DNA from: Dryocosmus kuriphilus
Lineage: Eukaryota > Arthropoda > Insecta > Hymenoptera > Cynipidae
Length of the DNA: 64,000 nucleotides
Direction of reading: 5' to 3'
Assembly: GCA_038277395.1 (NCBI GenBank)
Contig: CM076196.1
Span: forward strand, 85,191,786-85,255,785
Part shown: one piece after another, positions 1 through 11,836 of the stretch
Numbering within the stretch: the first letter of the stretch is position 1
How the letters are laid out: every line of letters begins with the position of its first letter
The notes under the pieces: model-generated
What the model saw: the letters and a program-made list of their open reading frames with translations, nothing else
Told to the model about the DNA's origin: nothing
Databases searched by the model: none
Translations under genes and position numbers: made by a program

Positions 1-235
1 CCTTCCCGCCCCCCACAAAACTTTGGAATAAGGGGTAGGGATGTGACTTTAAATATTTTTCTGACTAGTCGCTGGGGTGCCTTCTCACGTCTCGCAAAAT
101 ACTGGAAAGGGGTAGAAATGTGACTAGGTATTTTTCTGATCAGTCTCAAGCGTGCTCCGGAAAACCTTGGAAAGGGTTATGTGTGCGACTTCAAGTATTT
201 CTGTAAATATTTCGAATTAACTTTTCTCGCAAAAA
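1..235. repeat. degenerate minisatellite, edge of window
   Basis: About three diverged units of roughly 75-85 bp. Each has a C-rich block (ccttcccgccccccacaaaa), a G-rich block like ggaaaggggtag, and a T-rich block containing tatttttctga. The same layout (C-block, ggaaaggggg, gtgtgac, ttatttt) is seen in the minisatellite at 51.86-52.48 kb, so the two arrays are related although the sequence here is much more decayed. The array runs off the left edge. Confidence 0.6.
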
Positions 236-1900
236 ATCCTATCAGAATCCGTATTAACAGTTCTATAAATAAATAAAAAAGCAGTAATTTTGACACAAAG
301 AAATCGATATCTCTAAAACTAATTGAGATATCGATTTAAAAGTTCCGAATTCGTTTTTCTCGCAAAAAATCGTATTAGATGCCGTGTTAAAACATCGTTT
401 CCACGGATATTAAGAACTCTAAAGAATTCTTGGTGAATTCAGAAGATTTAACTGTGAACTCCAAAGAATTTATGGTGAATTAAAAAGAATTCGCGTTGAA
501 TTTCACCAAGTTCATTGTAAATTCCAAAGCATTCACAGTAAATTTCTAAGAATTCAAGGTTAATTCAAACGATTTTGAAAATTCATCTGCGGCAATCTGG
601 CGAATTGGGCACAAATGCCGAAATAGACAACTAAACTTCGGTAAAATATGCCAGATTAAAAACGTAAAATCCGGTAAAATATGGCGGATCTGTGTGTAAA
701 ACGTAAAAATAATGTTTTTTCTGATAATGAGATACACAATATTAACATATTTTTGAAAAATTATAATTTTCGGTACAAACAGCCCCGAACTACGGCTTTG
801 ATTATTTGTACAGAAATTACAGTACAAATAGCCAGAATGGTAGTTCAGAGTTTTTTTGAACCGAATTTTCGGTACAATTAGCCAAAATTATAGTTCAAAG
901 CTATTTGTACCAAAATTTCGCTACACATAGACACTTCTTTAATTAACATTATCCACTGTATAAAACTGGCTCATTTCTCATAATTTTGAAGAAAATGAAT
1001 TTAGAGGTGAAGAATTTTGAAATTAATTTGAAGAATTGTTTCCATATTCAGGTGAATCTTTAAATTTTGGATGCAAGTTTCTTTTTATTATTTTTTTATT
1101 CTAAAGGTTTGCCGAGTGAACTTCCCCTCGGATCACAGTGGATTATTGTCAATATGATTATAAATATTTTCTTCTACAATTAAAAAATAATTCACTGTGC
1201 ATATGTAACGGTAGTTTAATTATCCCCTTCTTTATAAAAATATAAAGCACTAAATAAACAAATTAGTTTAGTAACAACGGAAGTGATGAAAATAGAGAAA
1301 ATATAAAGGGATCAAAGTGCGTCAATTCATTGGGATTACTTCCGTTTTGCTTGGTTCAACGAACAAATAATCGATCCATTATTTAATTAAGCAGAGAACA
1401 AAGCTCAAGATGCTATTGTCATTATAGTGAGGTGACAATAAAATGAATGAACACTAGTGGAAATCGTTTTGTGAGCAATAAATACTAGAGTTCACCGGAG
1501 AATGTATAATAAAGTACCGGTTCGTTCTCAACTGAAATCGAGGCGAAACCCGAAAATAATTTTCCCATAATTTTTTTACTCAGCATTAAACTAGGATTGT
1601 CGAACAAATTTTCTTATATTAAAATACAACGTTTATGAAAAAAAGTCAAAAACAACGTATAATAGGTAACATTGTCTTTAGAAGTACATTTTAAAAAATA
1701 CTTTACTTTTTACCTATTATCTACTCCATCGAATTTTTTAATTCAACAAATTTATTTTATCTACAAATAAAATGGTAAAAGTGAACAAATCTGGAATATT
1801 ACTTGTTGTACTTGAACAAAATCAATTGATGAAATAAATGTTAATTATTGAGTTATTGTAACCGCAGCTTAAGAACATAAATCGTTAAAATCTAATAAAT
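236..1900. other. AT-rich non-coding stretch
   Basis: No gene or element with clear ends was recognised. A run of short imperfect repeats of the type aaagaattc...gtgaattc is visible at about 415-570, and reads like a decayed tandem array. Confidence 0.5.
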
Positions 1901-1913
1901 TTTTACGTTCCAC

Positions 1914-2116
1914 GTTAAAATATTTAAATATAATTTCCAAAAATTCGGAGATTTGACGATTCGTATGGACAGATTTGTCCAAATAACTTTTTCTTGCATT
2001 AAAATCGTATCGTTAATAATGATGCGATTTTTTTTCTTTTTCTTCAAAAAATTGTTTTTTCGTACGAATCGTCGAATTTTTGGAAATTATATACAAATAA
2101 TTCAATTAAAATATTT
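1914..2116. repeat. small inverted-repeat element (hairpin)
   Basis: The left arm (ttccaaaaattcg at 1934, gacgattcgta at 1954) is repeated in reverse complement on the right (tacgaatcgtc at 2063, gaatttttggaa at 2073). The match continues outward with aaaatatt on both sides. The loop is about 100 bp and contains a run of T and the segment gcattaaaatcgtatcgtta, also seen near 8.80 and 8.96 kb. It is MITE-like and no target duplication is evident. Confidence 0.6.
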
Positions 2117-2182
2117 ATTATGGAAGATTTTTTATTAACTAATACTTAAATTCTGACATTTACTTATAAATAAAATTTGTTG

Positions 2183-3153
2183 TCTATATATGAGTGATTG
2201 CCAAAAATTTGGCCATTTTAGACAATGAGCTTTTTGAGAAATAAAAACTTTCCAAACCGCCCAACATATATTTGTTAAATTAAGAGAGTATGAATCCTAG
2301 AGAGTATGAAAATATAAAAGTAAGGAATTGAGAAATGTATTTACGATAGGTATGCATTTTAAACTGAAACAATCCCTATCTGAGGTAGCGTGACGAGATA
2401 TTTGGCCATGATAAAACATAAGAATTTCAAAAATCTTTTTAAAATATATGCAGAGCAGATAAAAATATTTTAAAATATGGTAAAAATAAATATTCTTACG
2501 ATTTATTTGATTTTGGCTTCAGCGTTTCAAAATATCCTCTCATTTATAGAATAATAAATTAATGTGGAGCGTGACCGGACATTTTATAAAAAAATATTAT
2601 TGAAAGATAGTGATAATTATTTACTTTTATTTGGAATCAACGTTGATAAATCAATTTTTACCGATATTAGAATCTTCGTAAATGTTAAATTCACAATTTT
2701 ATCTTGCATTATATGAATAGTTTAAATAAATATTTTCGAGTTTTATCTTAAAATATCAATGCTGCGTGGCAAGATGAACAACTTTTGGGACAGACTTCGA
2801 AATGATATTAGAAATCCTTAATCTTAAAATATTGAACCTTATTCTTTATTATTATCTCTGTTAATTCAATATAAGTGCTATCTGTGAATTTCAAGTATTA
2901 AACAAAATTTTTTAATATTATTTAGTAATTTTTCATTTTAAATTTGTAGTTCGGGACAGATGCGTGACATTTTGGGTAGTTTTTTTATTTATAATTTCTA
3001 AATGAAGTCGTCTAAAATTTTGAAACTTTGAGAAATTGTGCTTTGATATAAGTAATTTATTGAAATATTTTTAGAAAAAATTCATTGATCACAGAAATGT
3101 GGAAAATGGCTGGGACTTAAAATGGTAAACTCTTTGGCAATCACACATATATA
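2183..3153. mobile_element. non-autonomous element with TIR tatatatgNgtgattgccaa
   Basis: The left end at 2183 (tatatatgagtgattgccaa) is matched in reverse complement by the right end at about 3133-3153 (ttggcaatcacacatatata). The match continues weakly inward (aaatttggccattttag versus aaatggtaaactctttgg). The inside is AT-rich and without coding capacity. The size of about 970 bp and lack of ORFs suit a non-autonomous DNA transposon; the superfamily is not assignable by eye. Confidence 0.55.
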
Positions 3154-3288
3154 CTGTAATTTTTGGAATTTATGTTAAGGTTGATAGTAAAGAAACAATG
3201 ACATAAACTAACAAATACATACTGTAATTTTTGGAATTTATGTTAAGGGTGATAGTAAAGAAACAATCACATAAACTAACAATCTAAG
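3153..3288. repeat. 68-bp tandem duplication
   Basis: Two nearly identical copies begin with actgtaatttttggaattta at 3153 and 3221. They differ at a few positions (for example aaggttga versus aagggtga). The duplication abuts the right end of the preceding inverted-repeat element, so it may have arisen at its junction. Confidence 0.8.
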
Positions 3289-3407
3289 ATAAATTGTTTA
3301 AAGTTAAATATTTATAGCGTTGATTATAACATTCATAAATCTGAATTTTTAAATCAATTTTGTGTACCTTTTTCTTGCGTATCGACACGATTTATTTTTA
3401 AAGATTT

Positions 3408-3450
3408 TGGTAATAATAATAATCAAAATAATAGTAATAATAATAATTGC
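3408..3450. repeat. TAA microsatellite
   Basis: Imperfect (taa)n tract interrupted by tcaaaa and tag. Confidence 0.8.
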
Positions 3451-4730
3451 TCGTTCGCTTCAGTTTTCTTTTACTGATCCACACTCTCATGAAAAATATT
3501 AGGCAGTATACTGCTATCTATATTATAATAGTATAATAATAATTAGCATAATCTTGTATAATTCTCTTATGATGAACAATAATATTGCTGTAATATTAAA
3601 AAAATTCATTTTAAAAAGTTGTACACAAGATAATGTCCAGTTAGGTCATTTTTTATATAAATTGTTATTAAAAATAAGAAAAGCTTATTTTAAGTAGAGT
3701 TTCGTCTTTTTAAATGATTTTGAAGGTACTTAGAACATATATTATTATTATTGGAGGAAATAGAAAATTGCACTTAAAAAGAAATTCGAAAACGCGCCAA
3801 CTATCATTAATGAAAATTGAATTCTAATTATTAATTGCTCAAAAAAGCTAACAATCAAGTTCGTTTAATTTATGCATATAGATTTTAGATTTTGTATGCT
3901 TTTAATTTTTTCACAAGATGTCATTATGAAATTAAAAAACTGATTTGCAAGCTTGTTTCCTAGTTTACTCTGTTCAACAGATTATGGGCCCAGGATGTTT
4001 AAAATGTACAAAAATGTTTAGAATACCCTAAATAACAAACTGTATTGTCTAAAATAGAATTTTCAAGATCAATAAGATTGCTCTGAAAAGCTCTGACAAT
4101 CTTTTTCACAAGTTGTCATTATGAAATAAAAATAATTTTCAATCTGCAAGTCTATTTTCTGGATTTAAAAATAATTAAAAAACTGACAGAAATAATGAAA
4201 ACTGAACTCCAATTTCTTTCTACCGTATTACGAGATTGAATATTACCAGTTTAGATAAGTTAATTAAAACTGTTGCAAGATAAAGTATATGAAATTGGTC
4301 TAGTCCTAAATTATCAGGCAATTTTGGGAAGCTTATGGGGCATCTGGGGAAATGTCCCGTCGTCATCCTCTTTAATCTCCGCTTCTGTTAACGGAAGAGG
4401 AGGAAGGGACGAGTTCCGCAATAATCGGCAAGTCGAAAGAAAAAAAAAAGGAGAAAAATACGAGAGAGAACAATTCTCGAGTGACTATCGCCGGCTGTGT
4501 ACTATAATACTACTGGTGGTTCTTTGTGACACAGAAAAAGTTTCGTCATTCCGTATGAGGAGTAAAAAATGGGCTCACGTGGTGGAGGACTGTACGTGAA
4601 AGCTTTTTCCACTCAAAACCGAAGAGTAAAAGCGACCTATTTACTTATCGTTAATCCTTCGGAACTGGTGCAAGCAACGAGCCGATGATATATCACAGAT
4701 ATTGCACTTTTCTTTTAGTCGATACCGCCC
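3451..4730. other. no recognisable gene
   Basis: AT-rich sequence. At 4320-4680 base composition becomes more balanced, with purine-rich segments (gaagaggaggaaggg). A 108-codon frame there starts at a TTG, has no family resemblance and carries simple-sequence Lys/Arg runs, so I do not call it a gene. Confidence 0.4.
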
Positions 4731-4961
4731 TAGAGTTTGAAAAACTACAGCTGACTAGAGTCACTATTATTATCATGAGCTATCGCGGCTCCGTCTGATG
4801 TGAGAGAGAAGTCTTAATTGTGAATTAAAAATTCCGCATTCTGAATTGTGAGAATTTGCTGCACTTCAATGGAACAGATTTGTTTGAGGATGTATGATAT
4901 ATATCTCTACATACATACATAATAATAGTGACTCTAGTCAGCTGTAGTTTTGCAAACTCTA
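4731..4961. repeat. MITE-like hairpin with 42-bp arms
   Basis: The left arm at 4731-4772 begins tagagtttgaaaaactacag and includes ctgactagagtcactatta. The right arm at 4920-4961 is its reverse complement with one mismatch. The loop is about 147 bp. Near-identity of the arms suggests a fairly recent or still folding sequence. TATATATA follows the right arm. Confidence 0.75.
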
Positions 4962-6006
4962 TATATATATAGATATAGTGAAGAGTTTACTATTATTAGC
5001 GAGAGTGACTATTATCAATTGTAGCATGCAACTAACTGGCAGGGCCGTCCTAAGATATTTGGCTCCCGTGGGCTACTAAAAATAATGGGCCCCTCTTCAT
5101 AAGATATGCATACGCATAATATTTTCCATTTCATTAGAACAGGTTATTTGGTCATTTTTATCATGAAAAGATTTTGAATAAGAATAACTAATAACTAAAT
5201 AACTAATAATAACACAAAATGTAACACCAATAAAAATTGCCTGTGGTTAGGGTAGCCCTGCTAACTGGTCGTTAACTTCCGCTGGCAGAAAGTCATTTGG
5301 CGCTATCATGCTATGTCTTTGCAAATCATTCTTTATATATGCGGGTGGAACATCCAAGTTTAAAGTCACTGCCAGTTAAAGTGGTGATAGACAAAGTTCT
5401 TAGACTAGAACCGTAATTTGTTGTTGACGGTTAGATTTCTATATTTAGGGTGAGGAGGGTAAGTTGGCGCGGATGCTGCTTGACGCACCCCTATTTAAAG
5501 TAAACTATAATAGTTAGATAATTGAAAATGATTCTATCGTATGTAATCTTACATAATAGGTAGTGCATTAAAAATTCATAATTATCTGAATATTTTATCA
5601 ATTTTTGTTGCACTTAATCGTTCTCATGTAATTTTTGGCTATGTCCAGAGTATAGTGGCTGGGCCGTTTTATGTCTGAAAATGAAATTTCTTAGTTTTCA
5701 ATTTTTTTTAAATACAAATTTAAGGATAACAAATTTTTTATCCCTAGAAAGTAGTTGCTATTTATTATGGAATAAGCTCTAAAATTTTCAAAATAAACAA
5801 AAATTTGTTTTAAGTTATGATTGGGCTTAGAATATGAAAGTTTGTAATTTCATTGCAATTAATGGCCTGAAATGTCCCCAGAATTTTTTTCCCTCGAACG
5901 ATATGCACAGGATTTCTTCTACAATGTACAGAGAATATGCTGCACAAAGAATAAATTTAAAATATCCATACCGGGTGAGAAACAAAATCTTGAATTTTAA
6001 AATACA

Positions 6007-8560
6007 ATCTAACTCTGAAATAGTGAAAATTTCACTATTTTAATTAGTGAAAGTTATTTCACTATTGAAAGAGTAGAATTAGTTTCTTTCACTGTTTTAA
6101 TTAGTGACAAGTAACTAATAGAAACAGTGAAAAGAAATTAGGGAAAAATATAACCTCAATGGCTTATTTTTAATCGGACAACTTTGAAAGTTGATTTTGA
6201 AATTTACTTATATTTTTAATAATATTACTGTAATAATAAACAGTAACTCGTGCCTTCAAATTATTTTTAAAAAAATATTGCAAATAAGATTTTTGTATAA
6301 TTGAGAACAATTTCAATTTTTTATACATGAAAATTTCTTTTATTAAATTTTGTTTAAAAAGTTATTATTATATATATGAAACGCTCCGGTGGTTTATATC
6401 AAAATTTTCATATTTGCCTGAAATATATTGAAATTTATCATTTTTGTTATTCGCGTATTTGTGAAAATATTTATTGAATATCAGTGTGGATCAACTGTGG
6501 ACCAAAAATAAAAATCTCGATTTACGCAAATAACGAATTTAAAAATATCCGAAATTAAAATTTACCGAATGATAGAATTTGCAAATTATAATATTAACGA
6601 ATTATTTATTTCCCCCAAATTCTTAAATTCCCGAAATTTAAAATTGTCGAAACTCAAAATTGTCGATACACAAGATTGACGAAAATAAATATCGAAATAA
6701 AAAAAAAAAAAACATATTTAATTAAGTATTAATTAATTACAAAGAGACTAATAAAAAATACCGAAAAAATAAATACCGAATATAAGAATTACCGAAAAAG
6801 AAAATTGACGAAAATAAAAATTGGCGAGTTATAAAATTCCAGAAATTTAAAATAACGACAAAATTTTTAACTTTCGAAAAATAAAAATCATAAAATATGC
6901 AAATGGCGAGTTTAAAAATATCTAAAATGAAAATTTACCGGATTAAAAAATTTGTGAAATATAATATTAACGAATTATAGATTTAAAGATTTATTAATTT
7001 TCCCCAAATTCTTAAATTCACAAATTTTAAAATTGCCGTAATTCAAAATTGTCGATATTTAAAATTGACGAAAACAAATATTGAATTAAAAAATAAGATA
7101 TTAAATTATTTATTAATTAATTATAATGGTTTTAATAAAATATAACGAAAAAATGAATGCCGAATATACAAGTTAATGAAAAACAAGGTTGCCGAAAATA
7201 AAAATTGAGGAATTAAAAAATATCCGAAATTTAAAATAAAGACAAAATTTGTAATTGTCAAAAAATATAAATCTTGAAATATGCAAATAAGGAGTTTAAA
7301 AATATCCGAAATTAAAGTTTACCGATTTATAAACTTTGTGAGTTATAATATTAATGAATTTTAAAATGAATGAATTATTAATTTCCAAATTCTTGAATTC
7401 TCCAAATTTTAAATTGCCGAAATTTAAAATTGTCGAAATTCGAAATTGTCGATGTCTAAAATTGACGAAAATAAATATTGAATTAAAAAATAGAATATCT
7501 GTATAATTAATTAGTAAATAATTAAATACTTTATTTTTTAATTCAATATTTACTTTCATCATTTCCAAATATTTTTATTTTTCGGCAATTTTTAATTTCG
7601 GGAATTTAAGAATTTTGGGGATATTAATAATTCGTTAATTTTATAATTCGAAAATTTCAATAATTCGGAAAATTTTAATTTCGAATATTTTTTAATTCGT
7701 TATTTGCATCATTTGAGATTTTTATTTTTCGATAATTAAAAATTTTGTCGTTACTTTAAGTTTCGGAAATTTTATGATTCGTCAATTTTTATTTTCATCA
7801 ATTTCCTTTTGCGTTAGTTTGTATATTTGGTATTTATTTTTTTGTTATTTTTTATTAGTCCCATAATTAAATATTTTATTTTTTTATTTAATATTTATTT
7901 TCGTCAATTTTAAATATCGAAAATTTTGAATTTCGAGAATTTTAAATTTCGTGAATTTAAGAATTTGAGGAAAATTAATAATTCGCTAATTTCATAATTC
8001 GCAAGTTTTATAATTCGGTAAATTTTAATTTTGGATATTTTAACATTTTTTATTTGTATAATTGGATGTCTTATTTTCCGATAATTAAAAATTTTGTCGT
8101 TATTTTAAATTTCGGAAATTTTATAATTCGTCAATATTTATTCTCAGTAATATTTTTTTTCGTTAATTTGTATATTCTGTATTTACTTTTTCGTTATCAT
8201 TAAATAATCCCATACTTAGTTATTTTATTTTTTAAGTCAATATTTTGTTACGACTCAAAAAAAATCTAACGAAGCAGGTAATATCTGTTCAGTGTGTACT
8301 CTGTTTGAATAATTTTTCGATTACTGACTAATAAATGTGAAATTGATTAAAATTAGATTGCTCTTGTTATTTTTGTCTAGACCTGTGACTGTAGCTAATC
8401 CACTGTTTGATTTAGTGAAATCCACCATTCAAATTAGTGAAATCTACTATATTAAAGAGTCAATTTCACTATTTCATAGTGACCCACTTTCTTTAAATTC
8501 AAATAGTGAAAATTAACTATGAAAAAGCGAAATTTGCTATTTCAGATTTAGAGAGCACAA
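6007..8560. mobile_element. inner element with CTGAAATAGTG termini and AATTAGTG subterminal repeats
   Basis: The left end at about 6007 has aactctgaaatagtgaaaa followed by several tcactatt / aattagtga units. The right end at about 8400-8560 carries the same units and ends gctatttcagatttagagag. The same architecture (ctctaaatctgaa terminus plus many short subterminal attagt repeats) recurs at 48.08-49.16 kb, so this is a family rather than chance. Confidence 0.55.
6480..8250. repeat. AT-rich tandem array folded into a large inverted repeat
   Basis: Units of about 400 bp each pass through the same series: ccccaaattcttaaattc, gaaatttaaaattgtcga, attgacgaaaataaatat. Roughly three units run forward up to 7491 and about two run in reverse from 7534. 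The axis is close to 7512, where aatattgaattaaaaaat on the left meets attttttaattcaatatt on the right. There are no credible coding regions; open frames here are by-products of low complexity. Confidence 0.7.
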
Positions 8561-8650
8561 AATACATTTTTATAGTTTAAAGATTTCTCTGGAACGTAAA
8601 ATTTGGTTTGCCTATAATTTACCTAAAAAAAGATGTAAGTTAGTTAATTA

Positions 8651-9362
8651 ATGTCGATTTCGGTGAAATTCTACGTCTTTCTAAGTTTCGATAAGTCTTG
8701 CTTACCGATTTTATTGAATTTTTAGTTGATGAAAATAAGACTTGATATATGATTTATACTAATATATAATTTTATCCTATTGTTGAATTAATAAACTTTT
8801 TTGCGTTAAAATCGCATCATTATTAATGATGCGATAATGCGATTTTAATGCAAAGAAACGTTATTAATTCTGATTTCAGGGAAGAAATAATATTTTTTAA
8901 ATCATTTTTACATGTAATGTGTATAATTATACCTTTATATTAAATTAATATCGTTTCTTTTGCATTAAAATCATATCATTAATTGAATTAATAATGTATT
9001 TTGCATTAACTCAACAATATATAGGATAAAATTAAATAAATTACATGTAAAAATATTTTCAAAATATTATTTCTCCCTCTCAAGTCAGAATTTATTATAT
9101 TTTTTGTATTAAAATTTTTTAGTTTAACAATACGGTAAAATTATACACGTTACATGTAAAAGTGATTTAAAGAAATATTATTTCTCCCTCTAAAGTCAGA
9201 ATTATTAACGTTTATTTACATTAATTCAACAATAGGGTAAAATTATATATTATTATGTATCATATATCAAACTTTATTTTCAACAATTAAAAATCCAATG
9301 AAATCGGTAAGCAAAACTTATCAAAAATTAGAAAAGGGCAGAATTTCACCGAAATCGACATT
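8651..9362. repeat. imperfect palindrome of about 700 bp
   Basis: The left arm starts gtcgatttcggtgaaattct and passes through cttgcttaccgatttt. The right arm carries aatcggtaagcaaaactt and ends cagaatttcaccgaaatcga. Inside, a strong short hairpin at about 8805-8865 pairs gcgttaaaatcgcatc with its complement tgcgattttaatgc. The palindrome sits inside the 5.6-9.6 kb element. Confidence 0.65.
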
Positions 9363-10490
9363 AATGAACTAGCTTGAATACGATTAATTGTAATGGAATT
9401 ACAAATTTTCGTATTCTAAGTCTGAAAATAACTTTAAATCTTTTTTTGTTTTGTGAAATTTAGAGCTTATTCTAAAAAAAGCAAATACTTTCCAAGGATA
9501 GACGAATTCTTTAGAGTTAAATTTCTATCGTTTAAAAAACGAAAACTAAGAAAATTAATTGTTAGACTTAAAACAGCCTAGCGGGAGCTCTAAAGATACT
9601 TTTAAAAATGAAAGAAAATTTACTTTCATATAAAAACTATTATGTAATTAATAAATAATACACGGTCGGGTGATCTTTCATTCACACGAGATTCAGATCG
9701 GAGGATAAGTTGGCACGGTTCTTCTTTCTTGGTTTTTAATTAAAGTTAGCAAGTGACTGTCGTCAACGTAGAAATTATATGCCGAAGTTTATTAACAATG
9801 TTAAGTAAGGCATATTAATTGAACTATATCGTTTGTAAGTTTATTATGGTAAATTTGTGTAACTTTTAAAATTTATAATTATTATTTAAACATTGAGTTT
9901 AGTACAAAATTTTTGCTGCAAATTATGGTTAGGTTTGATGTTAGTGTTTACAGTTTTCCATAATTTCAATTTCTTAGATGGGAGTTTACGCGGAACGTGT
10001 ACGGAGGATAAGTTAGGCAATGCAATATAAGGGTAGTTAAAAATGGAATGACAAAGCGTGTAAGTGCGAAAAAGTACGGTATTCCTGAAATAATTTATAT
10101 TATAGGTATTTTTTTCTCTTTTACATGCATTCAATTAAAATTTTATATGCAAAATTATCTTATAAGCAATCTTTAGTGCACCATTCAATCGAAAGTGACA
10201 ATTCTCTTTAATTAAATTTAATTAAGATTCAGTTATAGATCGATTATATATTATAAAAATGGTGCGCCATTTCAACCCGCCATATGGCGGATAACTTGGC
10301 ACGAGTGCAGTACATCAGAAAAATTGACATTAATCTATTTTATTTGATTTTTATTTAAAAAATCTTCTTTCACATACTATAGTCGAGATATCAAGCTACC
10401 TAAAGCACATTCTCTCATTATTTCCGGTTGTATGTTTTTCTTTTAAATTCACTTTTTCTTTTAGGTGTGCCTACTTACCATCCTCTCCGA

Positions 10491-11830
10491 TAACATGAAA
10501 TTTTACTGTGTCGATTATTAGATAATAATTGGTAATTAGATCTCTGTTGGATTGCCGATTCTATTCTTCTGTAATGACAAAATAATATCATCGTACAGTT
10601 TGTCAGATACATTTATATTTTACCGCTTCTATCACGTTTTTACGATACTTATGAAAAAAATGACTGTTTTTTTAATTGATCTATTTTTCTAGTACAAAGT
10701 TTACAAGTTACTATAAATAACATATTGAAAACTTGACATAATGAAAGTTATTTATTTTTAAATTCTAAATAGATTTTGCACCAAATGAACCTTGATAAAA
10801 AGTGAACCTAGTATAGTATCACTGCATTATTTTACTTTTTTTGTGCTCATTCTTCGGTAAAATTAAACTGATTTCACTGTAAAAAGAATGTTTTAAACAT
10901 TATTTTATCGCATTAGATATCTTAACGCATTATAAAAATTATTAATTACACTTTTTCTGTAAAAAAAGAGTCTAGCGCGATCTCTAATTTTTGTTTTAAT
11001 AAAATAAAAGACGGATTTCTACTAAGTCCTAATGATCAGTAGCTAATTTGGTTCATCGAAAGACTCTAGACAACTTTTTGTAATTTAATACAGTTTTTAA
11101 CAATTTGAGAAAGTGGAAAAAATCAGTTAGAAATGACAATGTTTTACTATAATTCACAGACTTTTACCAATTATATGTTATTACAAATTATCATTAAAAA
11201 TGACTATTTTCACAATAAATTTCGTTAAATTTAATGCTTCTTAAAGTTAAAGTAAAAAAATCTCATTAGAATTCTGTTCTATTAAGACTTACGCGCCAAA
11301 AAAGTACTTCTTAAATAGGACTAAAATACCAAAAAAGTTCAAAATACGTCTTGCTGACGATGAAGAATTTTTGTGGGATATGCATTTAAGCTTGTGAAAA
11401 TTTGGAGTGAAATGAAGTGATATTTTTCTAATACTTTTTTCCGAAAAAATTTGTTCATTACAAGGACTGTTTTGGGATATAAACCCTAATTAGCAATTTT
11501 AAGAATTTCGAGAAAAATTAAATAGGCGTTTTTTAGCACGTCTTTACTTGGACTTGTAAAAAGATTTAAGAGAAGTGGTACTTTAAATTTGATTTGTCTC
11601 ATACCGAGTACTTCAGTGGGAATTCGGAATTCTGACAGGATACCAATGGGACTTTTTTCTCTGGAAGTGTTTTAAACACATAATTTTCAGTTACTTGATT
11701 TCATTACATTGAAATGACTAAAATTTCAGAACATTTTTAACACAGAATATATCAAAAGTAACTGTTTCTATAGAATGTACTTTTGATAGAAAAAATTAAA
11801 AGTCAATAATTTTAAATGTTTTTCATTAAT
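10491..11830. other. AT-rich non-coding stretch
   Basis: No gene, RNA or bounded repeat recognised. Confidence 0.4.
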
Positions 11831-11836
11831 GGATTT

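Larger units (their letters stand above)
5645..9597. mobile_element. fold-back element with about 230-bp diverged TIRs
   Basis: The left arm (about 5645-5870) contains gggccgttttatgtctga, tttcttagttttc, ggaataagctctaaa and cttagaatatgaaagtttgt. The right arm (about 9385-9597) contains the same blocks in reverse complement and reverse order: ggctgttttaagtcta, tttcttagttttc, agaataagctctaaa, cttagaatacgaaaatttgt. Divergence is perhaps 20-25 percent, so it is old. No transposase is visible between the arms. Confidence 0.6.
5448..10490. mobile_element. outer inverted-repeat element containing nested fold-backs
   Basis: The left end near 5448 reads gggtgaggagggtaagttgg. The right end near 10462-10490 reads, in reverse complement, ggagaggatggtaagtaggc. 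Related internal motifs, ggaggataagttggcac at about 9700 and ggataacttggcac at about 10290, lie in the right part. The interior (5.64-9.60 kb) is occupied by other inverted repeats, so I read this as a host element split by later insertions. Boundaries are approximate. Confidence 0.4.

Noticed and set aside
2380..2395. Resemblance of ctgaggtag to the let-7 seed
   Set aside because: Only nine bases match, and there is no precursor hairpin.
4273..4599. 108-codon plus-strand frame
   Set aside because: Begins at TTG, has simple-sequence Lys/Arg/Glu runs, no recognisable domain and no splice context.
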